From NCBI RefSeq assembly GCF_012273015.1, contig NZ_CP050954.1:806001-870000 (forward strand): a DNA stretch of 64,000 bases, given 5' to 3'. The notes below the pieces were generated by a model that saw only the letters and a list, made by a program, of their open reading frames with translations, searched no databases and had not been told where the DNA came from. Below, one piece after another: positions 45,818-55,054 of the stretch (position 1 is the stretch's first letter; each line of letters opens with the position of its first letter). Source of the stretch: Hymenobacter sp. BT18 (lineage in GTDB: Bacteria > Bacteroidota > Bacteroidia > Cytophagales > Hymenobacteraceae). The position numbers were made by a program, and so were the translations under genes.

Positions 45818-46909
45818 CTACTCGGCAGATACTTTCAGGTGCGAGATGACACCCTGCGGGGCGGTAAACGTGGAGGCTATTTTGTCGCCGTCCTTCACTT
45901 TGCGCAGGCCTTCGAGCATAATCCGGTCGTTGGCCGTGATGCCGGATTTGATGACGTACAGGTCGGGCATTTCCGAGGCAATGCCGATTTCCTGCTGGTG
46001 CACCACGTTGTCTTTGCCCACCACAAACACGTACTTCTTCTCCAGCACCTCAAAGGTGGCTTTCTGCGGAATGATGAGGGCGTTTTTCAGGGGCACCGTC
46101 ATCAGCACCGAGCCCGTTTCGCCGTTGCGCAGCAGGCCTTTAGGATTCGGGAAAGTGGCCCGGAAGGCAATGTTGCCGGTTTCGTTGTTGAAGTCGGCCT
46201 CAATGGTTTGCACCACGCCGGTCTGGTCAAATTCCTCGTTGTTGGCCATGCGCAGGCGCACGTGCGCGGCCTTGTCGCTGGCTTTGGCGTGGGCCTGGTA
46301 GGCCAGATACTCGGCCTCAGGCACGTTGTAGTACACCCACATCTTGCTGTTATCCGACAAGGTGGTGAGCAGGTCGCCCTCGTCTACCAGGGAGCCTAGC
46401 CGGGCCTGGAAATGGTCCATGATGCCGGTAAACGGCGCCCGGATGGTGGTGAATCCCAGGTGGGTCTTAGCTAGGTCAACTTCCGCTCGGGCCTTGTCCA
46501 GCTTCGCTTCCGAGAGGGCCAGCTCGTTGCTGGACACGACGTTGCCGCTGGCCAGCTTTTTCGTGTTCTGGTACTCGATGCTCACGTATTTGGCCTCGGC
46601 CTCGGCTTTCTTCAGCTCGGCCTGGTAGAGCAGCGGCATGATCTGGAACATGAGCTGCCCCTGCTGCACGCGCTGTCCTTCGTCCACGAAGATTTTCTGG
46701 AGGTAGCCTTTCTCCAACGCCCGCACCTCAATGTGCTGGAAGGCGTGAATCTGGGCCACGTACTCCTTGGTGATGGTCGTATCCTGCTGCAGCGGACTGG
46801 TTACCAGATACTTTACCTTTTCTTCTTTGGCCTCATGCTTCTCGGCGCAGCTACTCGCCCCGTACACGATACCCACGCTCATGAGCGTGAGCAGAAATCT
46901 TCTTTTCAT
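45818..46909 (-). CDS. RND efflux periplasmic adaptor (membrane fusion) lipoprotein
   Basis: The 363-aa precursor from the ATG at 46909 has a lipobox-type leader (LLTLMSVGIVYGASSC). It shows a biotinyl-lipoyl-like segment (VRALEKGYLQKIFVDEGQRVQQGQLMFQI), an alpha-hairpin, the returning lipoyl half (IRAPFTGIMDHFQARLGSLVDEGDLL) and beta-barrel domains. It couples the pump to the outer-membrane factor and is the first gene of the operon; an intervening gap of 140 nt separates it from the pump gene. Confidence 0.95.
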   Translation of the reverse strand: MKRRFLLTLMSVGIVYGASSCAEKHEAKEEKVKYLVTSPLQQDTTITKEYVAQIHAFQHIEVRALEKGYLQKIFVDEGQRVQQGQLMFQIMPLLYQAELKKAEAEAKYVSIEYQNTKKLASGNVVSSNELALSEAKLDKARAEVDLAKTHLGFTTIRAPFTGIMDHFQARLGSLVDEGDLLTTLSDNSKMWVYYNVPEAEYLAYQAHAKASDKAAHVRLRMANNEEFDQTGVVQTIEADFNNETGNIAFRATFPNPKGLLRNGETGSVLMTVPLKNALIIPQKATFEVLEKKYVFVVGKDNVVHQQEIGIASEMPDLYVIKSGITANDRIMLEGLRKVKDGDKIASTFTAPQGVISHLKVSAE

Positions 46910-47030
46910 AAAGCGCAGTAAGTGCCTTCCAATGTGAACGGCACAAAACAACCCCCAGACCCATGAAGACCGGATGAAGCCTCTTATTTTCTACTATTTG
47001 TCGGTTTACCGCGAAGAATTCTAGCCGCGC

Positions 47031-47876
47031 CTACTTAGTAGCCGCCGTCTTACCGGGCTTGAATACTAGCCGAAAGGCCTGCAAAGCCGCCGGATGATAA
47101 ATAGTGGCGTGGGTTTCTTCCGGCATGGCCTTGTAGTGCCAGGTAAGCGCCGGCCGGGCACTTTTTAGGCCTGCCGTAAAGCGGCGTGTAGTGGGTGCCC
47201 CCAGGGCATCCTTACTGAAAGCCACATACAGCGTCTTGGCTGGCCCTGTGTAGCTGCTCAGTCGGCTACCGGCCTGCTCGGCTAGGCTGCCGTTGTTCCA
47301 CCACACGCTCGGGTCGAAGGCCAGGTAGGTGTCAAACAGGTCGGGCTCCAGCAAGCACGTTTCCACCACGAACAAGCCCGCCAGTGACTCGCCTACAATG
47401 GCGGTTTCCTGGGTAGTGCGGTAGCGTTGGCGGATGGCCGGCATCAGCTCGGTGCGGATAAACTTGCGGAAGGCGGCCGACCCGCCCACGCGCGGGGCTA
47501 TTTTCAGGTCTTCCGCGTTTGTCGTCGGCCCGGTCATATCACGCCGGCGCGCGGTATTCTCGATGCCCACCAGGATGAAGGGGCGCATGGTGCCGTTGCC
47601 GGTGCCCACCTGCACCAGGCCGGCCACGTGCAGGAAGTCCTCGGCCATTCCCCCGTCGGGCATGTACAGCACCGGGAGTCGCGAGGTAGCGGAATCGGTG
47701 TAGGCCGCGGGCAAATACACGTTGATGCGGCGCGTTTCTCCCAGCGTAGCCGATTCTAGTGTAAACGTCTGCCCAATGGCCAGCGGCGCGGCGGGTGCCT
47801 GGGCATAAGCAGCAAGGCTACCGATTACACTCAGCAGGAGCAGTATCAGCGGCGACCGAAAAAGCAGATGGTGCAT
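47031..47876 (-). CDS. Secreted alpha/beta-hydrolase (esterase D / IroE-like)
   Basis: The 281-aa precursor has a signal peptide (SPLILLLLSVIGSLAAYAQ) and an esterase-type alpha/beta hydrolase domain: RRINVYLPAAYTDS, LPVLYMPDGG, the nucleophile elbow GESLAG, FDTYLAFDPSVWWNN and a His in EETHATIYHP. Members include esterase D-like and siderophore esterases. The substrate is unknown. It is a single gene between the efflux operon and the serine hydrolase. Confidence 0.88.
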   Translation of the reverse strand: MHHLLFRSPLILLLLSVIGSLAAYAQAPAAPLAIGQTFTLESATLGETRRINVYLPAAYTDSATSRLPVLYMPDGGMAEDFLHVAGLVQVGTGNGTMRPFILVGIENTARRRDMTGPTTNAEDLKIAPRVGGSAAFRKFIRTELMPAIRQRYRTTQETAIVGESLAGLFVVETCLLEPDLFDTYLAFDPSVWWNNGSLAEQAGSRLSSYTGPAKTLYVAFSKDALGAPTTRRFTAGLKSARPALTWHYKAMPEETHATIYHPAALQAFRLVFKPGKTAATK

Positions 47877-48030
47877 CAGGCAGGCTTTAAAAAGGAAATG
47901 TATCAGAAACAGGTTGCTGAACGTCGGTTCGGCTTACCTATCCAGCAAGTTAGCTGATGATAACCAGCACGAGTGGGCAATACGAACCTGTCGTGGCTGC
48001 CGTTCAATGGAAAGGAACAGGAAAAACTGC

Positions 48031-49383
48031 TTAGCGGGTCCGGCTTTTTCTCTGGATAGGCTCCTTCACCCCACCTTTCGTTAGCCTTAGGCCATCTACT
48101 TTTCCGCGCTTGTTGATCAGAAACTCCACGGTTCGGTCGGGCTTATCCGGTCGAAAAAACTTCCGCCCAGACTCCGGCACCAAGGGCGTGTTCAGGTCCT
48201 GCAAATAGAGCTGACCGTTGGCATAGCGGATAGTTACGCTGCTATACTGCCCCGCCAGCGCCGCCAACTGCTCCGGCGCCACGCTGATGGCCCGGTGGAC
48301 GTAGGGCAACTCCACGTCTTTGCCAAATAAGATGCCCGCCAGCCCGTAGCTGATCCAGTTTGACTCGGCCTCGTTGTTAGACAGCACCGTCACCAGAATA
48401 TCATCCTCCGGGTACCGGTCCCAGGTAGTCATGGCCCCAAAAAAGCCCCCGCTGTGCGTGAGCAGGGCATGGCCGTGGTTGTAGTACGGATTCACGAACA
48501 AGCCATAGCCATACCGGTCGAGAAAGCCGTTGCCCGCAAACCGTTGATTGTGGGGCGTGGCCATGAGGGCCTTGGAGGCTTCCGAGAGCAGTTGCGTGCC
48601 GCGCAGCGCCTGGTCCAGCCGGGCCAGGTCGCCCACAGTGGAGTACAGCCCGTCGTGCCCCACGTTCAGGCCCCAGTTGATGTAGGGGTTCTTGACGAAG
48701 CTCTCCCCTTCCTGGTAATACAAGCGGGCCAGTTGGGGAACCAGGACGGTGTTGCTGTTCAGGCCGGTACTGGTCATGCCAGCCACATCCAGGATATGGC
48801 GCTGCAGGTATTCGCCATACGGGAGGCCCGAGGCCTTTTCAATAATCTGCCCCAGCAGGTAGTACCCCACGTTGCTGTAGCCTACCCGCGCGCCCGGGGC
48901 AAACTGCACGGGCAGGCGCTGGATTACGGCCAGGGCAGAGTCGCGGGAAACGTTCGTATAATCCAGGTACTGCGCTTCAAAGTCGAGGGCCAGGCCCGCG
49001 GTATGCGTCAGCAGCTGGTGCAGGGAAATAGCGCCGCCGTTGGGGAAGCCGGGGAAAAACTTACTGAGCTTATCGGTAAGCTGTAACTGGTCCCGCTCCG
49101 CCAACTGCAGAATAGCCAACGCCGTGAAGGTTTTGGTAATGGAGGCCAGGGCAAACTTGGTATCTACGGTGTTGGGCGTGGCCCATTCGTAGTCGGCCAA
49201 GCCGTATGCCTGCTGTAGCAGCACCGAGTCGTGGCGGGTAATGAGCACCACCCCGGCAAAGTGGTTGACGGCAGCCTGCGCCTGCATGTAGGCGGCTAGC
49301 CGTGGCTGCACCGTGGGCTGCGCTGACGCTTTATTGAGACCCAGCCACCAGCCGAGCATCAGGCACCAGAGGAGCTGCTTCAT
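48031..49383 (-). CDS. Serine hydrolase, class C beta-lactamase/DD-peptidase family
   Basis: The 450-aa precursor (ATG at 49383) has a signal peptide (LLWCLMLGWWLGLNKASAQ). The catalytic SxxK motif is SITK (Ser81, Lys84) and the second motif is YSN (Tyr169, Asn171). The C-terminal part is a lipocalin-like beta domain (LAGQYSSVTIRYANGQLYLQDL). These enzymes cleave peptides, esters or amide side chains; true beta-lactam resistance cannot be assumed. Its ATG overlaps the stop of the upstream marR-type gene (ATGA), so the two are translationally coupled. Confidence 0.9.
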   Translation of the reverse strand: MKQLLWCLMLGWWLGLNKASAQPTVQPRLAAYMQAQAAVNHFAGVVLITRHDSVLLQQAYGLADYEWATPNTVDTKFALASITKTFTALAILQLAERDQLQLTDKLSKFFPGFPNGGAISLHQLLTHTAGLALDFEAQYLDYTNVSRDSALAVIQRLPVQFAPGARVGYSNVGYYLLGQIIEKASGLPYGEYLQRHILDVAGMTSTGLNSNTVLVPQLARLYYQEGESFVKNPYINWGLNVGHDGLYSTVGDLARLDQALRGTQLLSEASKALMATPHNQRFAGNGFLDRYGYGLFVNPYYNHGHALLTHSGGFFGAMTTWDRYPEDDILVTVLSNNEAESNWISYGLAGILFGKDVELPYVHRAISVAPEQLAALAGQYSSVTIRYANGQLYLQDLNTPLVPESGRKFFRPDKPDRTVEFLINKRGKVDGLRLTKGGVKEPIQRKSRTR

Positions 49384-49823
49384 TTCGGTAGCGCGCAATT
49401 TCCGATGATTTTAAGCAGTACCTGCTCGAACTGTTGCAACTCGGCCTCCGTCAGGCCCGCCAGGGCCGTGCGCTGGTTAAGCCGTATGGTGTCGCGCAGC
49501 TGAGCCAGAATATCTCTGCCCTGAACCGTAATTCGCAAGGCAAACTTGCGGCGGTCCGTGTCGTGCAGGTGCCGGGTGAGCAGGTTCTTTTTAATCAGCA
49601 GATCAATGATGCGGGTAATCGAGGCTTTGTCCTTGAATACCCGCTCCGCCAGTTGGTGCTGACTAAGCTCCGGGTGCTTATCCAGCACAATCAACGTCAG
49701 GGCCTGGTCTACGGTCAGGTCGCTCATCACGGCATCAACGTTGTGTTGGCAAAGCCTACGGTAGGTTTTGATGGCTTGCTCAAGGGTATACAGCAGGCTT
49801 TGCGTGGGGGTATCAACTAACAT
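49380..49823 (-). CDS. MarR-family transcriptional regulator
   Basis: The 147-aa protein has the MarR winged-helix pattern: LTLIVLDKHPELSQHQLAERVFKDKASITRIIDLLIKKNLLTRHLHDTDRRKFALRIT and a dimerisation C-terminus. It sits directly upstream of the serine hydrolase with an ATGA overlap, so it probably regulates that gene and itself. A perfect 18-bp palindrome at 49846-49863 lies just upstream, and a matching half site TATCAACTA occurs at 49811-49819, around its start codon. Confidence 0.92.
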   Translation of the reverse strand: MLVDTPTQSLLYTLEQAIKTYRRLCQHNVDAVMSDLTVDQALTLIVLDKHPELSQHQLAERVFKDKASITRIIDLLIKKNLLTRHLHDTDRRKFALRITVQGRDILAQLRDTIRLNQRTALAGLTEAELQQFEQVLLKIIGNCALPK

Positions 49824-49845
49824 AGCATCTTGTTTGATACAATAA

Positions 49846-49863
49846 TAGTTGATATATCAACTA
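49846..49863. promoter_or_regulatory. Perfect 18-bp palindrome, probable MarR operator
   Basis: TAGTTGATATATCAACTA is its own reverse complement and lies 23 nt upstream of the MarR start codon. MarR proteins usually bind palindromes of this length and repress their own operon. A second half site TATCAACTA at 49811-49819 supports cooperative binding. Confidence 0.75.
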
Positions 49864-50013
49864 AGTAGATCTTCCCTAACTTCTTTTTCTTTTTTCTCAG
49901 ACATTTCCCTTTATAAATCAGCAAATTATCAGTAAGCAAAACACCCTTAGTTGCTTCACTTAAGTTTATGCTTTCCTGTAGGCAAGGCTGTAGCTGTTGT
50001 AATGCACGAAAAA

Positions 50014-50034
50014 GCCCCGCCAAATAAGCGGGGC
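50014..50034 (-). terminator. Terminator downstream of the qorB-like gene
   Basis: GCCCCGC (50014-50020) pairs with GCGGGGC (50028-50034), with an A run at the left that becomes a U run on the minus-strand transcript. It follows the end of the minus-strand gene at 50071. Confidence 0.75.
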
Positions 50035-50070
50035 CTTCTTGAAACTTGTTGGGCTTCAACCAACACTAAG

Positions 50071-50916
50071 TTAGCGCAGGGCAGCGGCTACGGTAGTAGC
50101 CAGTGGTGTGGTGGGGCGCCCAATCAGCCGCGAGAGTTGCCGGCTTTCATCAAACAGGGCCCCATGAGCGGCGGCCACATCCCAACCGGCAATGGCCTGC
50201 GCCAGACCTTCGGGCAGCCCAAATCCAGCCAGGGCGGCCGCATAATCGGCTCGGGGCAGGTCGCGGTACGGCAGGTCGCGGCCCGTCTGACGGGATACTT
50301 CCGCCGCCAGCTCGGCCAGCGTGAAGGAGTCGTCGCCGGCCAATTCATACGTTTTGCCTTCGTGGCCGGGGCTCGTCAGCACAGCTACTGCCGCCGCGGC
50401 AAAGTCGGCGCGGGCGGCTGCCGAAATTTTACCCTCCTGGGCGCTGCCAATAAATGCGCCGCCTGCCAGGGCGCCGGCAATAGAGTTGGTGTAGTTTTCG
50501 GTGTACCAGCCATTGCGCAGCAGCGTGTAGGGAATCCCAGCGCTTTTCAGGGTTTCTTCGGTAGCGCGGTGCTCATCGGCCAAGCTCAACTCCGAGACGT
50601 CGGCGTGCAACAGGCTGGTGTACACAATATGTTTTACCCCATTCTGGCGGGCCGCCTCAATTACGTTGCGGTGCTGAGCGGCGCGCTGGCCTATTTCGCT
50701 GGAGGAAATCAGCAGCAAAGTGTCGACGCCGGCGAGGGCCGCCGCAAGGGTTTCGGGCCGGCTGTAGTCGGCTTCCCGGACGGCAACCCCCAGGTCGGTG
50801 GCCTTGGCGGGCGTACGCACCAGGGCTACTAGCTGGTCGGTGGGTACTTGGGATTTGAGCTGCTCAACAACGAGGCGGCCGAGCTGGCCAGTGGCGGTGG
50901 TAATGGCAATGAGCAT
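50071..50916 (-). CDS. qorB: NAD(P)H:quinone oxidoreductase, QorB/NmrA type
   Basis: The 281-aa protein is very similar in wording to E. coli QorB (YtfG): AITTATGQLG nucleotide-binding motif, LLLISSSEIGQRAAQHRNVI, YTSLLHADVSELSLADEH, YTLLRNGWYTENY and the C-terminal LFDESRQLSRLIGRPTTPL. It is an atypical short-chain dehydrogenase that reduces quinones with NADPH. The ATG at 50916 is used. It is divergent from the HxlR gene, the same arrangement as ytfG-ytfH in E. coli. Confidence 0.93.
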   Translation of the reverse strand: MLIAITTATGQLGRLVVEQLKSQVPTDQLVALVRTPAKATDLGVAVREADYSRPETLAAALAGVDTLLLISSSEIGQRAAQHRNVIEAARQNGVKHIVYTSLLHADVSELSLADEHRATEETLKSAGIPYTLLRNGWYTENYTNSIAGALAGGAFIGSAQEGKISAAARADFAAAAVAVLTSPGHEGKTYELAGDDSFTLAELAAEVSRQTGRDLPYRDLPRADYAAALAGFGLPEGLAQAIAGWDVAAAHGALFDESRQLSRLIGRPTTPLATTVAAALR

Positions 50917-50961
50917 GATACGGTAGCTAAGAAGTGATGGAAAAGCCAAAATTACTTCCTA

Positions 50962-50980
50962 TACTTACCAAAAGTAAGTA
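50962..50980. promoter_or_regulatory. Palindrome between qorB and HxlR genes, probable operator
   Basis: TACTTA (50962-50967) and TAAGTA (50975-50980) form an inverted repeat with a 7-nt centre in the 81-nt divergent intergenic region. It is well placed for binding by the adjacent HxlR regulator. Confidence 0.7.
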
Positions 50981-50997
50981 CGCACAGAAAGGTTAGT

Positions 50998-51420
50998 ATG
51001 AAAAAAGTGAAAATAGTTTCGGGAGCCGGGCAGGAAGGGTTATCGGGAAAACTGCTGCGCGGGGACTTGCTTTCCGCCGCCTGCCCCTCCCGCATCATTC
51101 TGAAGCACATGACCAGCCGCTGGGGCGTGTTGGTATTGATTTCTCTGGAAGGAAATACCCGTCGCTTCAGTGAGCTGCGCCGCCTGATCGGGGGCGTTAG
51201 TGAGCGGATGCTGGCCCAGACGCTGCAGTGGCTGGAAGCCGATGGCCTGGTGAAGCGCGTAGCGTACGAGGTGGTGCCCCCGCACGTGGAGTACAGCCTC
51301 ACGCCCCTAGGTCAGGAAGCAGCCGCCAAAGTCCGGGATTTGGCCGACTGGATTGAAGGCAGCTTACCCAGCCTGATGCAGCACTGGCCTGCAGGGATGC
51401 TGACCGAGGCGGAAGAGTAG
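50998..51420 (+). CDS. HxlR-family redox-type regulator (QorR/YtfH-like)
   Basis: The 140-aa winged-helix protein has CPSRIILKHMTSRWGVLVLISLEGNTRRFSELRRLIGGVSERMLAQTLQWLEADGLVKRVAYEVVPPHVEYSLTPLG, nearly word for word like E. coli YtfH. It has a single conserved Cys (about residue 29) just before the first DNA-binding helices, as in redox-sensing DUF24/HxlR repressors such as QorR. It is divergent from qorB and probably represses it until the Cys is oxidised by quinones or disulfide stress. The redox role is inferred from relatives. Confidence 0.92.
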   Translation: MKKVKIVSGAGQEGLSGKLLRGDLLSAACPSRIILKHMTSRWGVLVLISLEGNTRRFSELRRLIGGVSERMLAQTLQWLEADGLVKRVAYEVVPPHVEYSLTPLGQEAAAKVRDLADWIEGSLPSLMQHWPAGMLTEAEE

Positions 51421-51962
51421 CCTTCCGCATCCCCTACCGCAGCCCGCTCCCACGTGACGGCTACGCCGAAAAACCAGGGAGCGTTCATTGCAGTCAATAG
51501 CCTGCAATGAACGCTCCGGGCGGCTCTACTATTCAGCGCCGTTTTGCGCCGGTCCTTAAACTCCTGCTTTTCCACCGGTTGGTCGTTTAGCAGGAGTTGA
51601 GGCCCATGCCCACCCTGTGGGCCGAGTGCCCTGCTCCCGGGTCGGGCCGAGTTGCGGAACTGGCGGCGTTGTTTCGGCGGGCTTGTTGGCGCAGCTGGTC
51701 AGCCGCAAGTAGCCCGAGCACAGGACAATGAGAAAAAAACGGGAAGTCGTGTATCGTCGCGTTGAGGGGCGCCCAAGCCGTGAAACCAGCCGGCTCAGGC
51801 TCGCTGATGCCCAAGGCCGCTACTTTTAGGGCAGGAGTGAATTATGCAAGATTATGGGAAGATTCCGTACCAACCCGGGCCGGATCAGTTCGTTCCTTTG
51901 TTGCGTGAGCTTACGTGCTGCCTAGGCAGTTTAGACAGCTTTACGGCCACGCTACCTTTCTT
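51421..51962. other. Intergenic region before copA
   Basis: About 540 nt without a convincing gene; the minus-strand frames at 51312-51575 and 51587-51814 have poor protein character. It holds a 16-bp perfect hairpin (51478-51517) after the HxlR gene. A TTCCTTTG sequence at 51893-51900 resembles a -7 box with one mismatch, about 60 nt before copA. No operator or riboswitch was recognised. Confidence 0.6.
51478..51517 (+). terminator. Hairpin after the HxlR gene, 16-bp stem
   Basis: Bases 51478-51493 pair perfectly with 51502-51517 around an 8-nt loop. It lies 58 nt past the HxlR stop. There is no T run, so termination strength is uncertain. Confidence 0.6.
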
Positions 51963-54233
51963 ATGGAACCTGCCACCAAAACAGAAACCCTCGATATCGA
52001 AGGCATGACCTGCGCCTCTTGCGCGGCCTTCGTGGAAAAGTCGCTTAGCCGCACGCCCGGCGTACAGCGCGCCGTGGTAAACTTTGCCACGGAAAAAGCC
52101 ACCATTGATTACCTGCCCACGCAAGCCAGCCCCGCCAGCCTGAAGGAAGCCGTGATTAGTGCCGGCTACGGCGTGACGGAGCGTGCCCCCGCTACCAGTG
52201 CCACCGACCGCCAGGCGGAAATCGACCGGCAGAAGGCCCAGGCCTATCAAAAGCTCAAACGCCGCTTCTGGGTGGCGCTGGGGCTGGCCGCCCTCATCAT
52301 GCCGCTGAGCATGCTTATGCTCTGGCCCGCTATAATGGCCCGCATCAACATGCAGGCACTGAACTACGGCCTGCTCATCCTCACGCTGCCGGTACTGCTG
52401 TACAGCGGGCGTGAGTTCTACTCCTCAGCCTGGAACAGCTTCCGGCACCGGGCCGCCAACATGGATACGCTTATTGCGGTGGGCACCGGGGCTGCTTTCT
52501 TCTACAGTGTGGCTGCTACCGTCGTACCGGGCTGGTTTATGCGCCAGGGCATTATGCCGGAGGTGTACTACGACACCACGGCCACCATCATTGTCCTCAT
52601 TCTGCTGGGCAAGGTGCTCGAAATGCGCGCCAAGACGCAGACTTCCGCCGTCATGAAAGCCCTGCTGGGCCTGCAGGCCAAAACTGCCCGCCTCGTGCGG
52701 CCCGGCGGGGAGGAAGTAGACATTCCACTGGAGCAAGTGCAGCTGGGGGATATTCTCCTGGTACGCCCCGGCGAGAAAGTAGCTACCGATGGCGTGGTGG
52801 AAGACGGGCGCTCCTCCGTGGACGAGGCGATGCTGACGGGGGAAAGCCTGCCCGTGGAAAAAAAAGCCGGTGACGCCGTATTCGGTGCTACGCTCAACAA
52901 AACCGGCTCCTTCCGATTCCGCGTAACCAAAGTAGGCGCCGATACCCTGCTGGCACAGATTGTAAAACTGGTGGAAGACGCTCAGGGCAGCCGTGCCCCC
53001 ATTCAGCGACTGGCCGATAAAGTCAGCGCCATTTTTGTGCCTACGGTGGTCGTTATTGCCCTCCTCACGTTTGTACTCTGGTTTGACCTGGCGCCAGTGG
53101 CTACGCGCCTGCCGCTGGCTTTGGTCAACTTTGTGGCGGTGCTCATCATTGCCTGCCCTTGCGCGCTGGGGCTGGCTACGCCCACCGCCATCATGGTAGG
53201 CACGGGCAAAGGCGCCGAGCACGGAGTGCTCATCCGCAACGCCGAAGCCCTGGAAAAAGCCTACCAGGTCAACACCGTGCTGCTCGATAAAACCGGCACC
53301 ATCACCCGCGGTGAGCCGGCCGTAACCGACGTGGTGGCCCCCGGTCAGGATGCCAGCCGGCTGCTCCAGCTGGTAGCGGCGGTAGAGCGCCAGAGTGAGC
53401 ACCCACTGGCGGCGGCCGTGGTGCGCCACGCGCAGGCGGGCTCGGCTGTGCTCCTGGCCGCCACGGGCTTCCAGGCTTTGGAAGGCAAAGGCGCCAGCGC
53501 TACGGTCGACGGCCAGGTGGTGCTTATCGGCAACCAACGCTTGTTGCACGAAGCAGCTATACCCCTCCCATCTGAACTGTCGGCCCAGGCCGAGCAGCTA
53601 TTAACGCAAGCGAAAACGGTGCTGTACGTGGCCGTGGATGGCCTGGCCGTAGCTCTGATCGGGGTGGCCGATACCGTGCGCGAAACTTCGGCCGCTGCCA
53701 TCCAGCGGCTGCAGCGGCAAGGCATTGAGGTAGTGATGATGACCGGAGACAACCCACACACGGCCGCCCAGGTGGCCCGGCAGGTGGGCATCACCCGGTA
53801 CTTTGCCGAAGTACTGCCCCGGGACAAAGCCAGCAAAGTGCAGGAGCTGCAGCAGGAAGGGCGTGTGGTGGCCATGGTAGGTGACGGCATCAACGATGCG
53901 CCCGCCCTGGCCCAGGCCGACATCGGGCTGGCCATTGGCACGGGCACCGATGTGGCGCTGGAAGCCGCAGGCATCACGCTCATGCGCTCCGATTTGCAGG
54001 GGGTGGTAACGGCCATTGAGCTCAGCCGGCAAACCATCCGCGTTATCCGGCAGAATCTGTTTTTTGCTTTTATCTACAATGCGCTGGGTATTCCCATAGC
54101 GGCGGGCCTTCTCTACCCATTCTTCGGCCTGCTGCTTTCGCCCATGCTGGCAGCCGCCGCCATGGCCCTAAGCTCGGTGTCGGTGCTGACAAATTCCCTG
54201 CGCCTGCGTGCTTTTTCTCCCTCTCATTCTTAG
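51963..54233 (+). CDS. copA: Copper-translocating P1B-type ATPase
   Basis: CopA exports Cu(I) across the cytoplasmic membrane using ATP. The 756-aa protein has one N-terminal heavy-metal-binding domain (GMTCASC, Cys17 and Cys20) and eight membrane helices with the CPC ion motif (about 398-400). The actuator motif LTGESLP, the phosphorylation motif DKTGT (Asp about 442), the SEHPLAAA motif with the P1B His, and [10 protein letters not shown] are all present. The ATG at 51963 is used. A small cupredoxin-like membrane protein follows 6 nt later, which fits periplasmic copper handling. Confidence 0.95.
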   Translation: MEPATKTETLDIEGMTCASCAAFVEKSLSRTPGVQRAVVNFATEKATIDYLPTQASPASLKEAVISAGYGVTERAPATSATDRQAEIDRQKAQAYQKLKRRFWVALGLAALIMPLSMLMLWPAIMARINMQALNYGLLILTLPVLLYSGREFYSSAWNSFRHRAANMDTLIAVGTGAAFFYSVAATVVPGWFMRQGIMPEVYYDTTATIIVLILLGKVLEMRAKTQTSAVMKALLGLQAKTARLVRPGGEEVDIPLEQVQLGDILLVRPGEKVATDGVVEDGRSSVDEAMLTGESLPVEKKAGDAVFGATLNKTGSFRFRVTKVGADTLLAQIVKLVEDAQGSRAPIQRLADKVSAIFVPTVVVIALLTFVLWFDLAPVATRLPLALVNFVAVLIIACPCALGLATPTAIMVGTGKGAEHGVLIRNAEALEKAYQVNTVLLDKTGTITRGEPAVTDVVAPGQDASRLLQLVAAVERQSEHPLAAAVVRHAQAGSAVLLAATGFQALEGKGASATVDGQVVLIGNQRLLHEAAIPLPSELSAQAEQLLTQAKTVLYVAVDGLAVALIGVADTVRETSAAAIQRLQRQGIEVVMMTGDNPHTAAQVARQVGITRYFAEVLPRDKASKVQELQQEGRVVAMVGDGINDAPALAQADIGLAIGTGTDVALEAAGITLMRSDLQGVVTAIELSRQTIRVIRQNLFFAFIYNALGIPIAAGLLYPFFGLLLSPMLAAAAMALSSVSVLTNSLRLRAFSPSHS

Positions 54234-54239
54234 CGCCAC

Positions 54240-54617
54240 ATGGATATACCCGAAATCCTGGTCACCGCGACCGGAATAACCCTGGCCGCGTTGGTGGTCT
54301 GGTACTTCTTCTTTTCCACTCGCCCAAAGGCCCGGGCTCAGGCCGCCTCGGGCGGGGTGCAGGCAGTAACCATCATGGTAAAAGGTGGCTATACTCCCGA
54401 GACAATCGAGGTAGAATGCGGCAAACCCGTGCAGTTAAGCTTCTACCGCGCCGAAGAAAACGGCTGCTCGGAGGAAGTGTTATTTCCCGACTTTAACCTT
54501 CGCCGTGAGCTGCCGGCTTACCAGACCACGCTGATTGAGTTGCGACCTGAGAAAGCCGGCAGCTACGAGTTTACCTGCGGTATGGGCATGCTCCGGGGCC
54601 GGCTGATAGCTAGGTGA
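54240..54617 (+). CDS. Cupredoxin-like domain protein, membrane-anchored
   Basis: The 125-aa protein has one N-terminal membrane helix (ILVTATGITLAALVVWYFFF) and a beta-sandwich domain of about 85 residues like EfeO/plastocyanin-type cupredoxins (VTIMVKGGYTPETIEVECGKPVQLSFYRAEENGCSEEVLFPDF ... AGSYEFTCGMGMLRGRL). Cys in ENGCSEEV and in TCGMGM are probable copper ligands, while the usual His ligands are not obvious. It starts 6 nt after copA and is surely in the same operon, perhaps receiving copper from the pump. Periplasmic location is inferred. Confidence 0.85.
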   Translation: MDIPEILVTATGITLAALVVWYFFFSTRPKARAQAASGGVQAVTIMVKGGYTPETIEVECGKPVQLSFYRAEENGCSEEVLFPDFNLRRELPAYQTTLIELRPEKAGSYEFTCGMGMLRGRLIAR

Positions 54618-54866
54618 GCGGTGGCCGAGCACTGCCAGTGCGTCGTGCCTTCGCCCTTCGTGCACGCAAAGAGTAGCCAACAGCCCCTGCGGTAATTACG
54701 GCACCCCTATGAGACGCTACTGCTTACCGGGCTGACCTAAGTTTCCTAATAACCTATCAGAGGTTGGTTTGAGCTGACACTGGAGCTGGCGCCAACGGCC
54801 GCCCGGGTTGGGCCCATCGGCGGGGCAATAAGCAACAATGGTTATTTTGATACCTTGCACAAAATA

Positions 54867-54901
54867 AAAAACCCTCCTGGCAGCGCGCCAGGAGGGTTTT
54901 T
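54867..54901 (-). terminator. Terminator after the tRNA-Lys gene
   Basis: Bases 54867-54881 pair perfectly with 54887-54901 (15 bp, 5-nt loop), with an A run at the left giving a U run on the minus-strand transcript. It directly follows the tRNA 3' end at 54904. Confidence 0.9.
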
Positions 54902-54903
54902 AG

Positions 54904-54976
54904 TGATTCCGCTGGGATTCGAACCCAGGACCCATACATTAAAAGTGTATTGCTCTACCAGCTGAGCTACAGAATC
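54904..54976 (-). tRNA. tRNA-Lys (anticodon UUU)
   Basis: On the minus strand the 73-nt sequence folds as a standard cloverleaf. The acceptor GATTCTG/CGGAATC has one G-U pair. The D stem GCTC/GAGC encloses an AGCTGGTA loop. The anticodon stem ATACA/TGTAT encloses CTTTTAA, and the T stem CTGGG/CCCAG encloses TTCGAAT. The discriminator is A and CCA is not encoded. The anticodon UUU reads lysine AAA and AAG. Confidence 0.96.
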
Positions 54977-55054
54977 ATTTACTTTGCAACCGGCGTTGGT
55001 TATTCGCTGATTGTGGCACAAAAGTAGAGGGCCTTGCCGTATCCTGCAAACGTT

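Noticed and set aside
44646..46301. 551-aa plus-strand frame across the RND pump and adaptor genes
   Set aside because: It spans two well-identified genes and has a His/Val/Gly-rich mirror-frame composition.
49817..50059. 80-aa minus-strand frame upstream of the MarR gene
   Set aside because: It contains the qorB terminator and the MarR operator and has a poly-Lys run from an A/T tract.
51587..51814. 75-aa minus-strand frame before copA
   Set aside because: No protein character and no start or promoter signals.
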